Shown here: in pieces, positions 36,023-47,404 of the stretch
How positions within the stretch are numbered: the first letter of the stretch is position 1
Layout of the letters: each line of letters begins with the position of its first letter
Assembly (NCBI GenBank): GCA_950295325.1
Contig: OX485805.1
Coordinates: 1,178,501 to 1,242,500 of the forward strand
Direction of reading: 5' to 3'
Length of the DNA: 64,000 nucleotides
Source of the DNA: Polytrichum commune
Lineage: Eukaryota > Streptophyta > Polytrichopsida > Polytrichales > Polytrichaceae
Position numbers and translations under genes: made by a program
Notes under the pieces: model-generated
The model's database searches: none
What the model was told of the DNA's origin: nothing
Seen by the model: only the letters and a program-made list of their open reading frames with translations

Positions 36023-39000
36023 ATGGCCATCGAGCTTGGGCAATTATTGGCGAAGCAACTTTCAATGCTATGGCGGTTCATCATCACTTGCTTCGTATAC
36101 TTCTTGACACTTGTTCACAAAGAGAAACCGCATCGATGTGAGTTTTCAGAATTTTTGGTATGGAAAGAGGAAGAAATGATCAAAATGCAAACTATTCTCC
36201 GACGAGATGATGTGTTGAATAAGCGGCAATGCACAAATCTTGTCACCAAGCTTTCTACGACCGTGCATAGTATTATTGAGATGATCACATCCATCGAGCA
36301 ATCCTTCGAAGTAAGGATTGTGGTGATGGAGTTGCATCGTATCATACAAAAAGGGGGAGCATTAGTGAATGAATGTGGGAGTGGAGATTGGTGTCGTGCA
36401 GCTCTTTTCCAATTAAACAACAAAGAGGCCTTTCGGGAAGTCGTGTTTGATTTGAAGTGTTGTTGGGAGGCACTGCATGAGATATACTTGACAAACCACC
36501 CGAATCCAAAAAACTACACAGTGTGCAAGGATTTGAATGTGGCTACCTTGAAGGAAGTTGAAGGCGATGAACAAGACTTGCAAAAGAAACTTGAAAGTGC
36601 GCTTGAGGACTCCAAAGAACACATATTAGCAAAGCATTTGTTGAAGAGATTGAATTGTGATTTGCAACAAATGAGAGGTGGAGAATTGGATGCTTTGAAA
36701 ATACCTAAAGACTTTCCAAAACCTACGCTTGTGAAACTAGTGGGCTATGGTGCGTTTGGATCAGTGTACAAATCAGAATGGTTGGGATTACCAAGTGCAA
36801 CAAAAACGTTGGTGGTTCCAGAGGATTGTTCCGGTTTTCGCAAAGAAGTGGGGATATTGGCAGGCTTGAGCCACCCGAACCTCATCAAATATTTTTGTTG
36901 TGGAATAGACGAAGAACGTAATGAGTTACATTTGGTGATGGAGTTGATGGACATGAATTTGACAAAAATGTTGAAGAAGCTCAACAAGACACTCTTACCA
37001 TACGTTGTTGCAATTGATGTTATGCTTCAAATTGGAAGCGGCATGTGGTATCTTCATGACATGCATGTCGCCCATCTCAATTTAAAGCCAGACAGTGTGC
37101 TTTTAAGCTCCATGACCATTGACGGAGCAAAGGATACAAGTCGTTACCATTGTAATGTCAAATTGATCAATTTTGACACTTCCAAAATGGAAGTTCAAAG
37201 CAAACCGCAAATACAAAAGCATGAATATATTGTTGGTACACCAAGGTATATGGCACCTGAGGTAAGGGAGAGAAACTTGGCTTGTATGGCATGTCCTTTC
37301 CAAGCGGATGTATGGTCTTTTGCCATGACATGTTCAGAGATCCTTTCGGGGAAGGTACCATTTCATCACATAAATGATATGAGAGAAATTCATAAAAAAA
37401 TAAAGACGGGTGAAAGGCCGGAGCTACCTATCAATTGTGGGGAGCTTACCAAATTGATTCAGGAATGTTGGAGGGAGGACCCCTTACAAAGGCCAACATT
37501 CTCCGATATTTGCAAAAGACTCATAGGCTTGAAGAAGATGTTCATGAAGGGAACATATTTGAGTAATATGGTTCCGCAATACGATGGACTTAGGATTCTT
37601 CTTCCAAAGATGTCAACAACACTAAAAGTTTGCAAAGAAAAACCAAATCATGGTAGTGTGAAGGTAAATGCCACTTCCATTACAACGCGCTCACTAGATG
37701 ATTTATTCTCAATTTATTAATTGCTTTGATTTATTATTTTGGATGGTTGAAATTGAGGATGTCTTTTTGGTGGTAAGGTACATTAGTGTTTATTGACATA
37801 TTTATGTGTTGTACATATAGGTGTTTGATGGAACATTATTAAATGATCCAATGGTGGTTAGTCTCGAGAACAACCTTGCAAGAGTGAAACATCACCTCAA
37901 AGAAGTGAATACCTTGGGTATTGTCGGTATGGGTGGAATAGGGAAGACCACATTGGCGAAGGCTGTATTTGATGATGTGAAGTCCACATACGATGCATCA
38001 TGCTTTGTGGGGCAATTGAAAAGAAGGAATTTGCTTGATATTCTTCGTGAAATTTTTTCAAAATTTGGCGTAGACAAAGAAGTCAAGGATTTGGTGCATG
38101 CGCACAAGTTGATGGAAGAATTGTTGGACAAAAAGAAAGTCCTTTTGATCTTAGATGATGTTAAGGATGAAGCTCAAGTGGACGACATTATACCAACGGT
38201 CATTTTAGATCGGAGCAAGGGTACCACACTCATTATAACAACTCGTGATTGGGGTGCTATTAGAAATTGTGTGAGGGCGAGTGGTACAAGATTTGATGTG
38301 AGCAAGTTAGATGATGATGCAGCAAAAACTCTCTTCAACATTCATTCTTCTTGGGAAGCATCTCATTTATCACCACAATTTAATGATATACGGGACATAA
38401 TTGTGGAAGCTTGCAAGGGCTTGCCTTTGAGTTTGAAAGTCGTGGGGGCATGCTTACGTGGAAAAGGAAAGTTGCGAAGTTGGGAACGTGCATTGCAAAG
38501 GATGAAAAGGGGAAGGAATTTGGACGGAGAGGATGATGAGATATGGAATACCTTGAGAGTAAGCTTCGATGATGGTTTGACTCAAGAAGAAAAAAATATG
38601 TTCTTGGACATAGCTTGCTTCTTTGGTGGAGATGTGCATCCTAGTGGCATGTCGAAAAATAGAGCCCTACGCATGTGGGCCGATAACAACATCCCTCCAA
38701 TTTCTGCATTAGAGAATTTGGTCCATCGGGCATTGGTGACCGTAGAAATTGATGGTGACGGTGATGAAATTTTGCAAATGCACGACCACTTGTGTGCCAT
38801 GGGACAAATGATTGCTGAGAAAGAATATGCGGGTACTCGAATTTGGAACACAAACGGACTTACAAGCTGCTTGGTATTCTACTAACATTGGCTATATTAA
38901 GACATTGTTTTATGTATTCTAATTGTAAATGATTTCTTTAAACATTTTACTTGATGGAAAATCTTCAATTTAGAATGACATTTTGGGTGGATATTGGGTA

Positions 39001-42000
39001 AATTTTTAGGATGCTATAGATGCTTAGCACAAATTTATGTCATGTACTAGTAGTTGGAAAAATCTACACAAGTATAATATGCTAATACTTTCACATACTC
39101 TCAAAAACAGGATGTGGGTAAACTTCAAGGTTGTTTTTACTTTGGCAATGGCATAAGCGACAACCTATTTCAAGTTCGAGAAATCCAAGATGGTGGTCTT
39201 AGCTATCTTCGCCTATTGAGATTTCATGCCAAAGACATGAAGATCTCAAATATCATCAACAACATAGACTGCATTTGTTCACTTGCTACACGCTCTTCCA
39301 ACTTGAAATGCTTCATGATAGACTTAATACCATTAACTTGGGATGAGATGAGATCACGGATTTGGGATGACATGAGTTTGAAGACTTGTGGAGAACTATT
39401 AACAAATGCACATCTTTGGAAATCTTTTGTAAAATTACAAGTATTACAATTGCGAGGATGTTCATTCCTAAATCAATTACCCAAAGAAATGTTTTCAATC
39501 ACCACTTTAATGGAAGTAGATTTAGAAGGTTGTTCAAATTTGACAACAATACCGGACGGATTGGGGAACTTGAGTTCTTTGACAACCCTTGCTTTGAGTT
39601 GGTGTACAAGCTTGACAACGATACCGGAGGGATTGGGGAACTTGAGTTCTTTGATAACCCTTGATTTGACAGAGTGTGCGAGCTTGACAATGATACCGGA
39701 GGGATTGGGGAACCTAAGTTCTTTGACAACCCTTCTTTTGACAGGGTGTACGAGCTTGACAACGATACCGGAGGGATTGGGGAACTTGAGTTCTTTGATA
39801 ACCCTTGATTTGACAGAGTGTGCGAGCTTGACAATGATACCGGAGGGATTGGGGAACCTGAGTTCTTTGACAACCCTTGATTTGAGTTGTTGTACGAGAT
39901 TGGCAACGATACATGAGGGATTGGGGAACTTGAGTTCTTTGATAACCCTTGATTTGACAGAGTGTGGGAGCTTGACAACGATACCAGAGGGATTGGGGAA
40001 CTTGAGTTCTTTGATAACCCTTGATTTGACAGAGTGTGCAAGCTTGACAATGATACCGGAGGGATTGGGGAACCTGAGTTCTTTGACAACCCTTCTTTTG
40101 ACAGGGTGTACGAGCTTGACAACGATACCGGAGGGATTGGGGAACTTGAGTTCTTTGACAACCCTTCTTTTGAGAGGGTGTACGAGCTTGACAACGATAC
40201 CGGAAGGATTGGGGAACTTGAGTTCTTTGATAACCCTTGATTTGACAGAGTGTGCGAGCTTGACAATGATACCGGAGGGATTGGGGAACCTAAGTTCTTT
40301 GACAACCCTTCTTTTGACAGGGTGTACGAGCTTGACAACGATACCGGAGGGATTGGGGAACTTGAGTTCTTTGATAACCCTTGATTTGACAGAGTGTGCG
40401 AGCTTGACAATGATACCGGAGGGATTGGGGAACCTGAGTTCTTTGACAACCCTTCTTTTGACAAGGTGTACGAGCTTGACAACGATACCGGAGGGATTGG
40501 GGAACTTGAGTTCTTTGACAACCCTTCTTTTGACAAGGTGTACGAGCTTGACAACGATACCGGAAGGATTGGGGAACTTGAATTCTTTGATAACCCTTGA
40601 TTTGACAGAGTGTGGGAGCTTGACAATGATACCGGAGGGATTGGGGAACCTGAGTTCTTTGACAACCCTTCTTTTGAGAGGGTGTACGAGCTTGACAACG
40701 ATACCGGAGGGATTGGGGAACTTGAGTTCTTTGATAACCCTTGATTTGACAGAGTGTGGGAGCTTGACAACGATACCAGAGGGATTGGGGAACTTGAGTT
40801 CTTTGATAACCCTTGATTTGACAAAGTGTGCGAGCTTGACAATGATACCGGAGGGATTGGGGAACCTAAGTTCTTTGACAACCCTTCTTTTGACAGGGTG
40901 TACGAGCTTGACAACGATACCGGAGGGATTGGGGAACTTGAGTTCTTTGACAACCCTTCTTTTGACAAGGTCTACGAGCTTGACAACGATACCGGAAGGA
41001 TTGGGGAACTTGAGTTCTTTGATAACCCTTGATTTGACAGAGTGTGGGAGCTTGACAACGATACCAGAGGGATTGGGGAACTTGAGTTCTTTGATAACCC
41101 TTGATTTGACAGAGTGTGAGAGCTTGACAACGATACCAGAGGGATTGGGGAACTTGAGTTCTTTGATAACCCTTGATTTGACAGAGTGTGCGAGCTTGAC
41201 AACAATGTGGAAAAGTTTGGCAATAGATGATATAAATGCATTTGAGGAACATTATATGGATGTATCATCAAATGATCCAAGTTCGAGTGTCAATTTGTCC
41301 CCTTCACATCAACAAGTGAACATTGAAGAGTTGCCAATAGTTGGGAGAAAAATGTTTGAATTCCACTATACTCTGAACTTTTTAATTTTGATTGGAGGGA
41401 GACTTCTTGGTCATTCTATGGCAACCATTTTATTTGCCCTCGTTATAAAAGAAGTTTTGAAAATCACAATTAAAGTGACTTTATTTTCCGCCATCACCTC
41501 ATCCATGATGGAGATTACAACTTTTGGTCTCTTGAATTTGATCCCATATTGGATTCATAGGAGACATCATAAAGATTTATGTATCGGTAAATGTGGTGGT
41601 TATTTATTTTGTGAGAGAGTTGGGTTATGCATGTCTATGATTTACGTGCAAGTTTGTTCATTATGGGTGTGGTCGCTGGTGTGTCTATGCCATCAACTAC
41701 CCAATCCACACTTATGGAGCATACTTTCCCTCAGTTTTATATGGTTTTTGGTGGTGCTGCTTGAGTTCAACAAAATTGAATGGAAATGTAGACTTTGGTC
41801 TATGTTGAAACTTGTGCTCCAAGGGAAGGCATACATAATAGCTGATTACACAAGAGAAGTAGTTCCAGACTTGGCTCCTTGTAATCCATTCGCAGATGTT
41901 GTGAATTCCCAGGATGTTGATAAGTTCATCACTCCGCAAGGACAAGGCTTGGACAATTTATGGTTTCCGATGCATTGTGAGGAGCAGGTGTGGAAAGAAG

Positions 42001-43307
42001 ATATACACAAACATATCGAGAAATATGGTCATTTGAAACATCGAGTTTTGTATCCAATCAAGACCAATCAACGACGTATTTTCTTAATCGGTTCTGGGTG
42101 GGTGGAAGTGGAAGTGCTTGAAGATGACAATTTCAGGTTCCAAAGCTCAGTTAGAGGCCGCATAGTGCAATACTTCTATGCTACCTTATCTCCTCAGCAA
42201 TGTTCAACACTCTTGGCTCTACTTGCCATGTGGGAAGACTCACCAAACTTGGGTGTTTTGGAAAACTTTGTTCAAAGAAGTGATGGCATTTATTGTCACT
42301 GTATGGATCTCCAATCCATGGTTGAGTCTTTGTTCGAATGCACCGATTTTATGGTCGTCATGCTTCAAAACCCAATCAAATTCCACATCGGTGCGAAATG
42401 TACAAGGGAACAGAGTCCTACCTACCTCATCGCGTTTATTGCACAGATCCTCACAGGTGTAGGCACTTATTTTCAATTGAAGGATAGCTACAACAATGTG
42501 GCAATTGTGCTCACTAGCTTGGGTATTTTGGTTGGAATGGGGGCAATTACGAGCCCAAGCATATTGTTGTTGGAGAAAATTTTGGTTTATAATGTGTTAT
42601 GGTGTTTTCGATTGGGGTCGCAACGATTGTTGCGCCTTTACCTACAATTGAAGATATGGAATTGTTTCTTGGCATTCTGTGATGAGTTCAAACCAGTGCT
42701 CCACCGGGCGAATGCAGAATCTGAGCTTATAACATTATTCAATTGTAGCCATGGATCACCGACTTGTGATTTTGATAGACCAGATTGGTCAGAGGTTGAG
42801 GCAGATCAAACTCCATATGTGGCAAACGCAAGTGCAAAAACAAATGTATTGACGAGCAAATCTGGCGAGATTCTTGAATATCGACACCCCTCTGATTATA
42901 GAGCCTCTGATTTTAGAGCCTTTGAGCTCAAATGTCGAAGGACAGTGTATGCTGAAAGCACGTACGACGGTGATGTGCTCGAGACACAACTCTGGCTTGA
43001 CGGTGAAGATTTCAAGGAATACAGATGGAGTGAGGATAGCTACTTTCTGTTCGTCTATTTGATGATCAAATGGAGCCGAAGAGAGTTTGGCGTGATTCGT
43101 AGCTCGCGACACTTGATGTACAGACGATACTATCATGTGTTCAATGTGCACGAGTTGGCGAGACACATAGCAAAACACAGATTAACAAAATATAAAAAGT
43201 TGTTGGACGAGTCTGTTGACGTGATGACAAGGAGGACAATTCCCAGGGAGAATGCAAAACTTGATCCTGCAAACAAAGGAGAGATGGTTGCTGGATATCA
43301 TGTGTGA
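36023..43307 (+). CDS. Pseudokinase-NB-ARC-LRR immune receptor (NLR) with hydrophobic C-terminus
   Basis: Three exons (36023-37663, 37821-38873, 39111-43307) with GT-AG introns, all phase 0, give about 2,296 residues. Residues 1-200 are helical, with a possible membrane segment at 14-31 and a four-helix part (CGSGDWCRAALFQLNNKEAF) that recalls the MLKL/HeLo N-terminal fold. A kinase-like domain follows (about 235-505): glycine loop GYGAFGSVYKSE, APE intact, but HRD reads HLN and DFG reads NFD. NB-ARC has P-loop GMGGIGKTTLA (about 583), kinase-2 LLILDDV, GTTLIITTRD, GLPL and MHD. LRRs occupy about 1042-1596. The C-terminal 650 residues have about six hydrophobic segments. Kinase-NB-ARC-LRR is an NLR class of mosses. 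NLRs sense pathogen molecules and trigger defence through ADP/ATP exchange at NB-ARC. The start is the first ATG after a stop-rich leader. A partial duplicate lies downstream. Confidence 0.88.
39540..41203 (+). repeat. 23 near-identical 72-bp LRR units inside the NLR gene
   Basis: Each unit encodes 24 residues of the form TTIPEGLGNLSSLxTLxLxxCxSL. Alternating subtypes (LITLDLTECASL, TTLLLTGCTSL) form higher-order pairs and triplets. Uniformity at DNA level points to recent unequal crossing-over or gene conversion. Because the unit is a multiple of three, other frames also stay open here, including a 489-codon frame on the opposite strand; those are not genes. Confidence 0.95.
41371..43307 (+). 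other. C-terminal region of the NLR with several predicted membrane segments
   Basis: Part of exon 3. Hydrophobic runs are encoded at about 41371-41450, 41461-41545, 41620-41700, 41707-41770, 42424-42475 and 42485-42600, separated by charged, Trp/Cys-containing loops. A soluble-looking tail follows, with D, E and R/K-rich sequence. No named domain recognised. It is in one uninterrupted frame with the LRRs, so the fusion is real at DNA level unless an unseen intron removes it. Confidence 0.7.
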
Positions 43308-43811
43308 CAATTTCAGCAGTCACATGCATGAGTCCATGCTAGGAAGTACACCCAACACATGCATTCATTTTGCATTAGAATCTAAGTGCTATGTTGATTA
43401 GAGCGATCTTCATGACTTGTCATATAACATTATTTTTTGAATTTTGAAGAATCTAAGGTAGCTCAAACTGAAAGGTCTCAAGTGACCTTAAGAATTATAG
43501 ATGATTAGATGGACAACCAAAAGAATGTTGTTTTAGTATCTTGACCCAAAGCACCAAGATATTCCAAGTGTAATTTACACATCAATAAAGAGGCTCGGGG
43601 GTGAGAGGAAATCATCAGCTATGTGACTTCCTTCTCTATGGTTGGGTGGAGAGCCTTTCTCAAACTTCTCTTACTATCTCGATTGCTAACATAACACTAT
43701 ATTAGGTAATTTTGGATTTTTCATCCTCTCAAATTAATATATGCATGACAACAACATGAAGTTGCCTAGACATAGGCTATTGTATACCAATAAGAAATAT
43801 ATATCCATTAC
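43308..43811. other. Spacer between the NLR gene and its partial duplicate
   Basis: A/T-rich sequence holding the likely 3' untranslated region of the NLR gene. No other gene seen. Confidence 0.5.
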
Positions 43812-44890
43812 ATCCATTACAATGCGCTCACTAGTTGATTTATTCTCAATTTATTAATTGCTTTGATTTATTATTTTGGATGGATTTTTTTATTTGAGGA
43901 TGTCTTTTTGGTGGTAAGGTACATATATTAGTGTTTATTGACATATTTATGTGTTGTACATATAGGTGTTTGATGGAACATTATTAAATGATCCAATGGT
44001 GGTTAGTCTCGAGAACAACCTTGCAAGAGTGAAACATCACCTCAAAGAAGTGAATACCTTGGGTATTGTCGGTATGGGTGGAATAGGGAAGACCACACTG
44101 GCGAAGGCCATATTTGATGATGTGAAGTCCACATACCGTAGGTTACTAGCAGCTTGGGCAGAAAATAATTATTTACAAGAGCGCCTAAATTTTTTGGAAA
44201 TTCTTGACTCTGTTTGCCCAAAAAAAATAAAATAATATTATGGTTCTGCCCAAAATTACATGAATTCAAGTGGCATGTGAGGAAATCCAGCAAAATGGTA
44301 CCAAATATGTTCTACATTGACTTTAACGCATCCGTTCTCCACAAATTCAGCTGACACCCATGCTTGCTGCAAAGCCCACAAGGGTCTCGTGGGCTCAATC
44401 CGTTGAATCCTAGCTGGGTTTGTGAATGGGTCAGAGAGGGCTCGGAGCGGGAGTTAGTGAACGCGCTTGACTCGCCCACATGAACTACGTCGTTGTCTTC
44501 TCTGTCTCTCCCGTCGTCTCAATCTCTACGTCGTCTTTGTCTCCCCCGCGTCTCTGTTTCTCATGCGTTTCTGATTCCCTCCGCCTCCTGCTGCTGCTTG
44601 TTATCGTCGACTCTCGTGACAGGTTCAGTGCCTGGAAAAACCTCACCGTCAGCTCCGGGAAGAGAATTTCCAACCCGTAGCTCCTGTGGTCTTGTCCCCT
44701 CGCTCTCTCCGCTTCTTTGTCGAGGAAAACGTCAATGTCATCGGGTCTGGTTCTTGCCCTCTGAAAACTGTCTGCGCTTCCTCGCACTCTTTTCTCGCCG
44801 TCTCCGCTAGCGCGTGTAAAAACCCGCGAGCCCGGCTCTCGACTTCCGTGTTGCTGCTGGTCAAGCCCCCAATGCACGAGACCCAGAGAA

Positions 44891-45031
44891 GTCCCGGCGC
44901 TGCGGAGGCGCAGGCTGCGATCAGGTGATCCGACCGAGTCCCGGCGCTGCGGAGGCGCAGGCGGCGATCAGGTGATCCGGCCAAGTCTCGCCGCTGCGGA
45001 GGCGCAGGCTGCGATCAGGTGATCCGACCCT
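44891..45031. repeat. Three tandem copies of a 47-bp GC-rich unit
   Basis: Units start at 44891, 44938 and 44985. Each contains GCTGCGGAGGCGCAGG and GATCAGGTGATCCG. The array sits directly before the rRNA fragment, so it may come from the same captured source, for example a ribosomal spacer, but that is a guess. Confidence 0.9.
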
Positions 45032-45065
45032 ACCTTGGCCAGGAGTTAGGAAGCGTGTGGGAAAT

Positions 45066-45322
45066 AGTCGAACGCATCAGACCTCACATCAGGAAAGCCT
45101 ACCCGCTGAGTTTAAGCATATCACTAAGCGGAGGAGAAGAAACTAACCAGGATTTCCCTAGTCACGGCGAGCGAACCGGAAAGAGCCCAGCTTGCCCCTC
45201 GAATTGTAGTCTGGAGAAGCATCCTCTGCAACGGACCGGACCCAAGTTCCCTGGAACGGGACGTCGGAGAGGGTGAGGACCCCGTCGAGTTCGGACCCTG
45301 TTGCTCCACGAGGCGCTGTCTG
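45066..45322 (+). rRNA. Fragment of the 26S (large-subunit) rRNA 5' end, non-functional
   Basis: The region from about GACCTCACATCAGG through CCGCTGAGTTTAAGCATATC, CGGCGAGCGAACCGG, AAGAGCCCAGCTTG and GAATTGTAGTCTGGAGAAGC to CACGAGGCGCTGTC follows the conserved 5' end of plant 26S rRNA. It has internal deletions (after CCAGCTTG) and substitutions such as ATCACTAAGCGG for ATCAATAAGCGG. About 260 bp is present and it lies within a transposon, so this is a captured pseudogene fragment and not part of an rDNA array. Confidence 0.93.
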
Positions 45323-45640
45323 GATATCCAGTGACGAAGGAAGCATGCGGTTAACAAAATTCAGTTCACATCCAGTGGTAGTAGTTTGTAGAACCCGGTT
45401 ATTAGGGTTTAGATCTCTTCAAAATTGTACTCCTCTAAAGTAACACACTTATCATGCTCACCGGATTAACAATGAGCACATCAGTTTCTCAAGCCTGCAA
45501 GTCAGCGAGTCCAGGGGAGGGAGATCTCCATACTCCAGCCTTGACTCGGCTTTGCGAATACATGGCTTTGGGCGTCATCCACTGAACTTCACGGCGTTTG
45601 TGGATTTCCTCTTGCGTGCCATGCTCTTTAGAGTAGAAAC

Positions 45641-47404
45641 TTATGTCTTTCTATTGGATGTTGCAATCTCTGTGGCTTTTGTCAGTGCATCTTCCATCAC
45701 AGTTTCAATGGTCTGATCTGTATCAACGTCCTCTTCCTTTTCAACACAGTCTGGTTCTGTTTCTTCTATTTTCACCTCAAACAGAGTTGTCTTCATGTTC
45801 ACATCCATGGCCATGCTCTGAAATTTTGGTTGAAAAACTTGTTGAAGACCACAATGACTCCACCCAACCTGGATCATGTCAGGTCGTTGAATATGTTGCC
45901 ATGCTTTGAGTAGCCAAGCACATAGTTGAGGCTTCAAAATTGTCATCTTAGTATCCACCTTAATATGTTTTGCTGCTGTAAACTGTAGTTGCTTCATAAT
46001 ATCATCAGAGGTGAATGAGTCGAATTCTTGCCTGAACCCATGTTTGAATGGCTTCTGAAGAATAACATCAGCTGGTTGGAAGACACTAGTACAATTTGCT
46101 GGCACAAAAATGATAAGGATTTCTTGGTGATTCTCTTTCATCCAAGATATGAACTCCTTTGACTTGTGCACACTCCAACAATCTATCAATCATATCAATT
46201 TTGTGTCCTTGTCCAGCTTCAAATGCCCAATTTGTTTTTCTCTGTATGGTTGTAGTATCTTCTCCACAAATGCTTTGCATGTTTCCACATTTGACCAATG
46301 ATTCTCAGAGTATGTGAGATGCCATCCAGCTTCCTCACATGCGATTCGCCTAGCATTTAGTGGAGGTAAGCATTTTGTAGTTGTTCCTGTAAAAACAACT
46401 TGGAATGGTAAAACATTTCCAGCTGCTGTTGATGATACAGAGACTGTAATCTGCCTTTTGTCATCTGCCCCATGAATTAGAATATGTTTTGATCCTCTTT
46501 TTTCCGATGTGTAAGCTCCTCCTGTTGGAACCAAGTGTATGCCAGTCTGATCTGTGTTGACAAATAACTCCTCAGGAATGGAGTATGCCTTTGTAAGATA
46601 TGCAGCTCTGTAAGCCATTTTCAAACCTTGTTCCTCCTAATCCTTAGGTAGCTTTCTTGCTGTCCCTGTAACCTTCCTGTAACTCCAATCTAAGTTGTCT
46701 CTAACAAATTCACGACACCAATGTAAACTGACCTTGAAAGCTGTTTTCCCATCTTGTTGGAATAACTTAGGTTCTTTTGTGGCAATTAGGGTTCTAATCC
46801 TAGTTCTCACACTAGATGCAAACAATGGCTGACCTGTCTCTCTAAGAGCCAGAAGCATTTCGAGTATCTCCTCTTGTAGGTCATGATATGTTGACAGGAC
46901 ATATTTATGCTGAGAACCTTCAGTGAAAGAAGATTTCTCATCATAAATTTTTTTTTTCACCCCCTCTTTTAATTCTCCAGAGGGGGTGAACCAATTGAAG
47001 AGAGAGCCTCTAGTAAGATCATCATAGACACTTCCAATCTGCCCTGGAAGCTTGTACTTTGCTTGCAAATACCTTAATGCGGAAGTGTAGTTCTTGTGAA
47101 CTGTCATTGCAGCATGAATTGGACCCCAAAGAGAAGGGAGAAACCAATTTGTGTAGTTGCCTCTAACCTGAGCCTTCTTTGTGGTTGATGCCTCTACCTT
47201 CTCCACCTTTGGTGTTAGCAATGTTGCTTGAAGCTCCTTCTTGGGCCTCCCAACTGGCCTCTTGATAACCTCCTTCTCCATTCCCTTCTCCAGCTCCAAT
47301 CTTCTTTCCAACATTGCAAACTCACGTTCCACACTTGCTTGCATCTCTTCTTTGTCAATAGGCCTAAACATACATTGCAAAGTCCTCTGGCCTGCCATTT
47401 TCAC
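45641..47404 (-). pseudogene. DDE transposase with two in-frame stops
   Basis: One continuous minus-strand frame of about 588 codons is interrupted by TAG at 46637-46639 and TGA at 46190-46192. The N-terminal part has a basic GRPKK motif and a DNA-binding-like region ending WSYRKVTGTARKLPKD. The catalytic part has Asp in FVNTDQTGIHLVP, Asp in LIDCWSVHKSKEF and Asp in VFQPADVILQKPFK with FVPANCTS before it, matching the DDE_1 pattern of pogo-type transposases. Both stops look like recent single changes. It belongs to a different lineage from the transposase at 23194-24387. Confidence 0.88.

Noticed and set aside
39499..40968. 489-codon open frame on the minus strand opposite the LRRs
   Set aside because: A by-product of the 72-bp unit being a multiple of three with no stop in that frame. 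Its protein is a simple S/P-rich repeat with no independent support.
39540..41203. Regular direct repeats that superficially suggest an array such as CRISPR
   Set aside because: Units are contiguous without spacers, lie in a eukaryotic gene and encode canonical LRRs.
45066..45322. Part of a ribosomal DNA unit
   Set aside because: Only about 260 bp with deletions and substitutions, enclosed by transposon terminal repeats. No 5.8S, ITS or further 26S sequence adjoins it.
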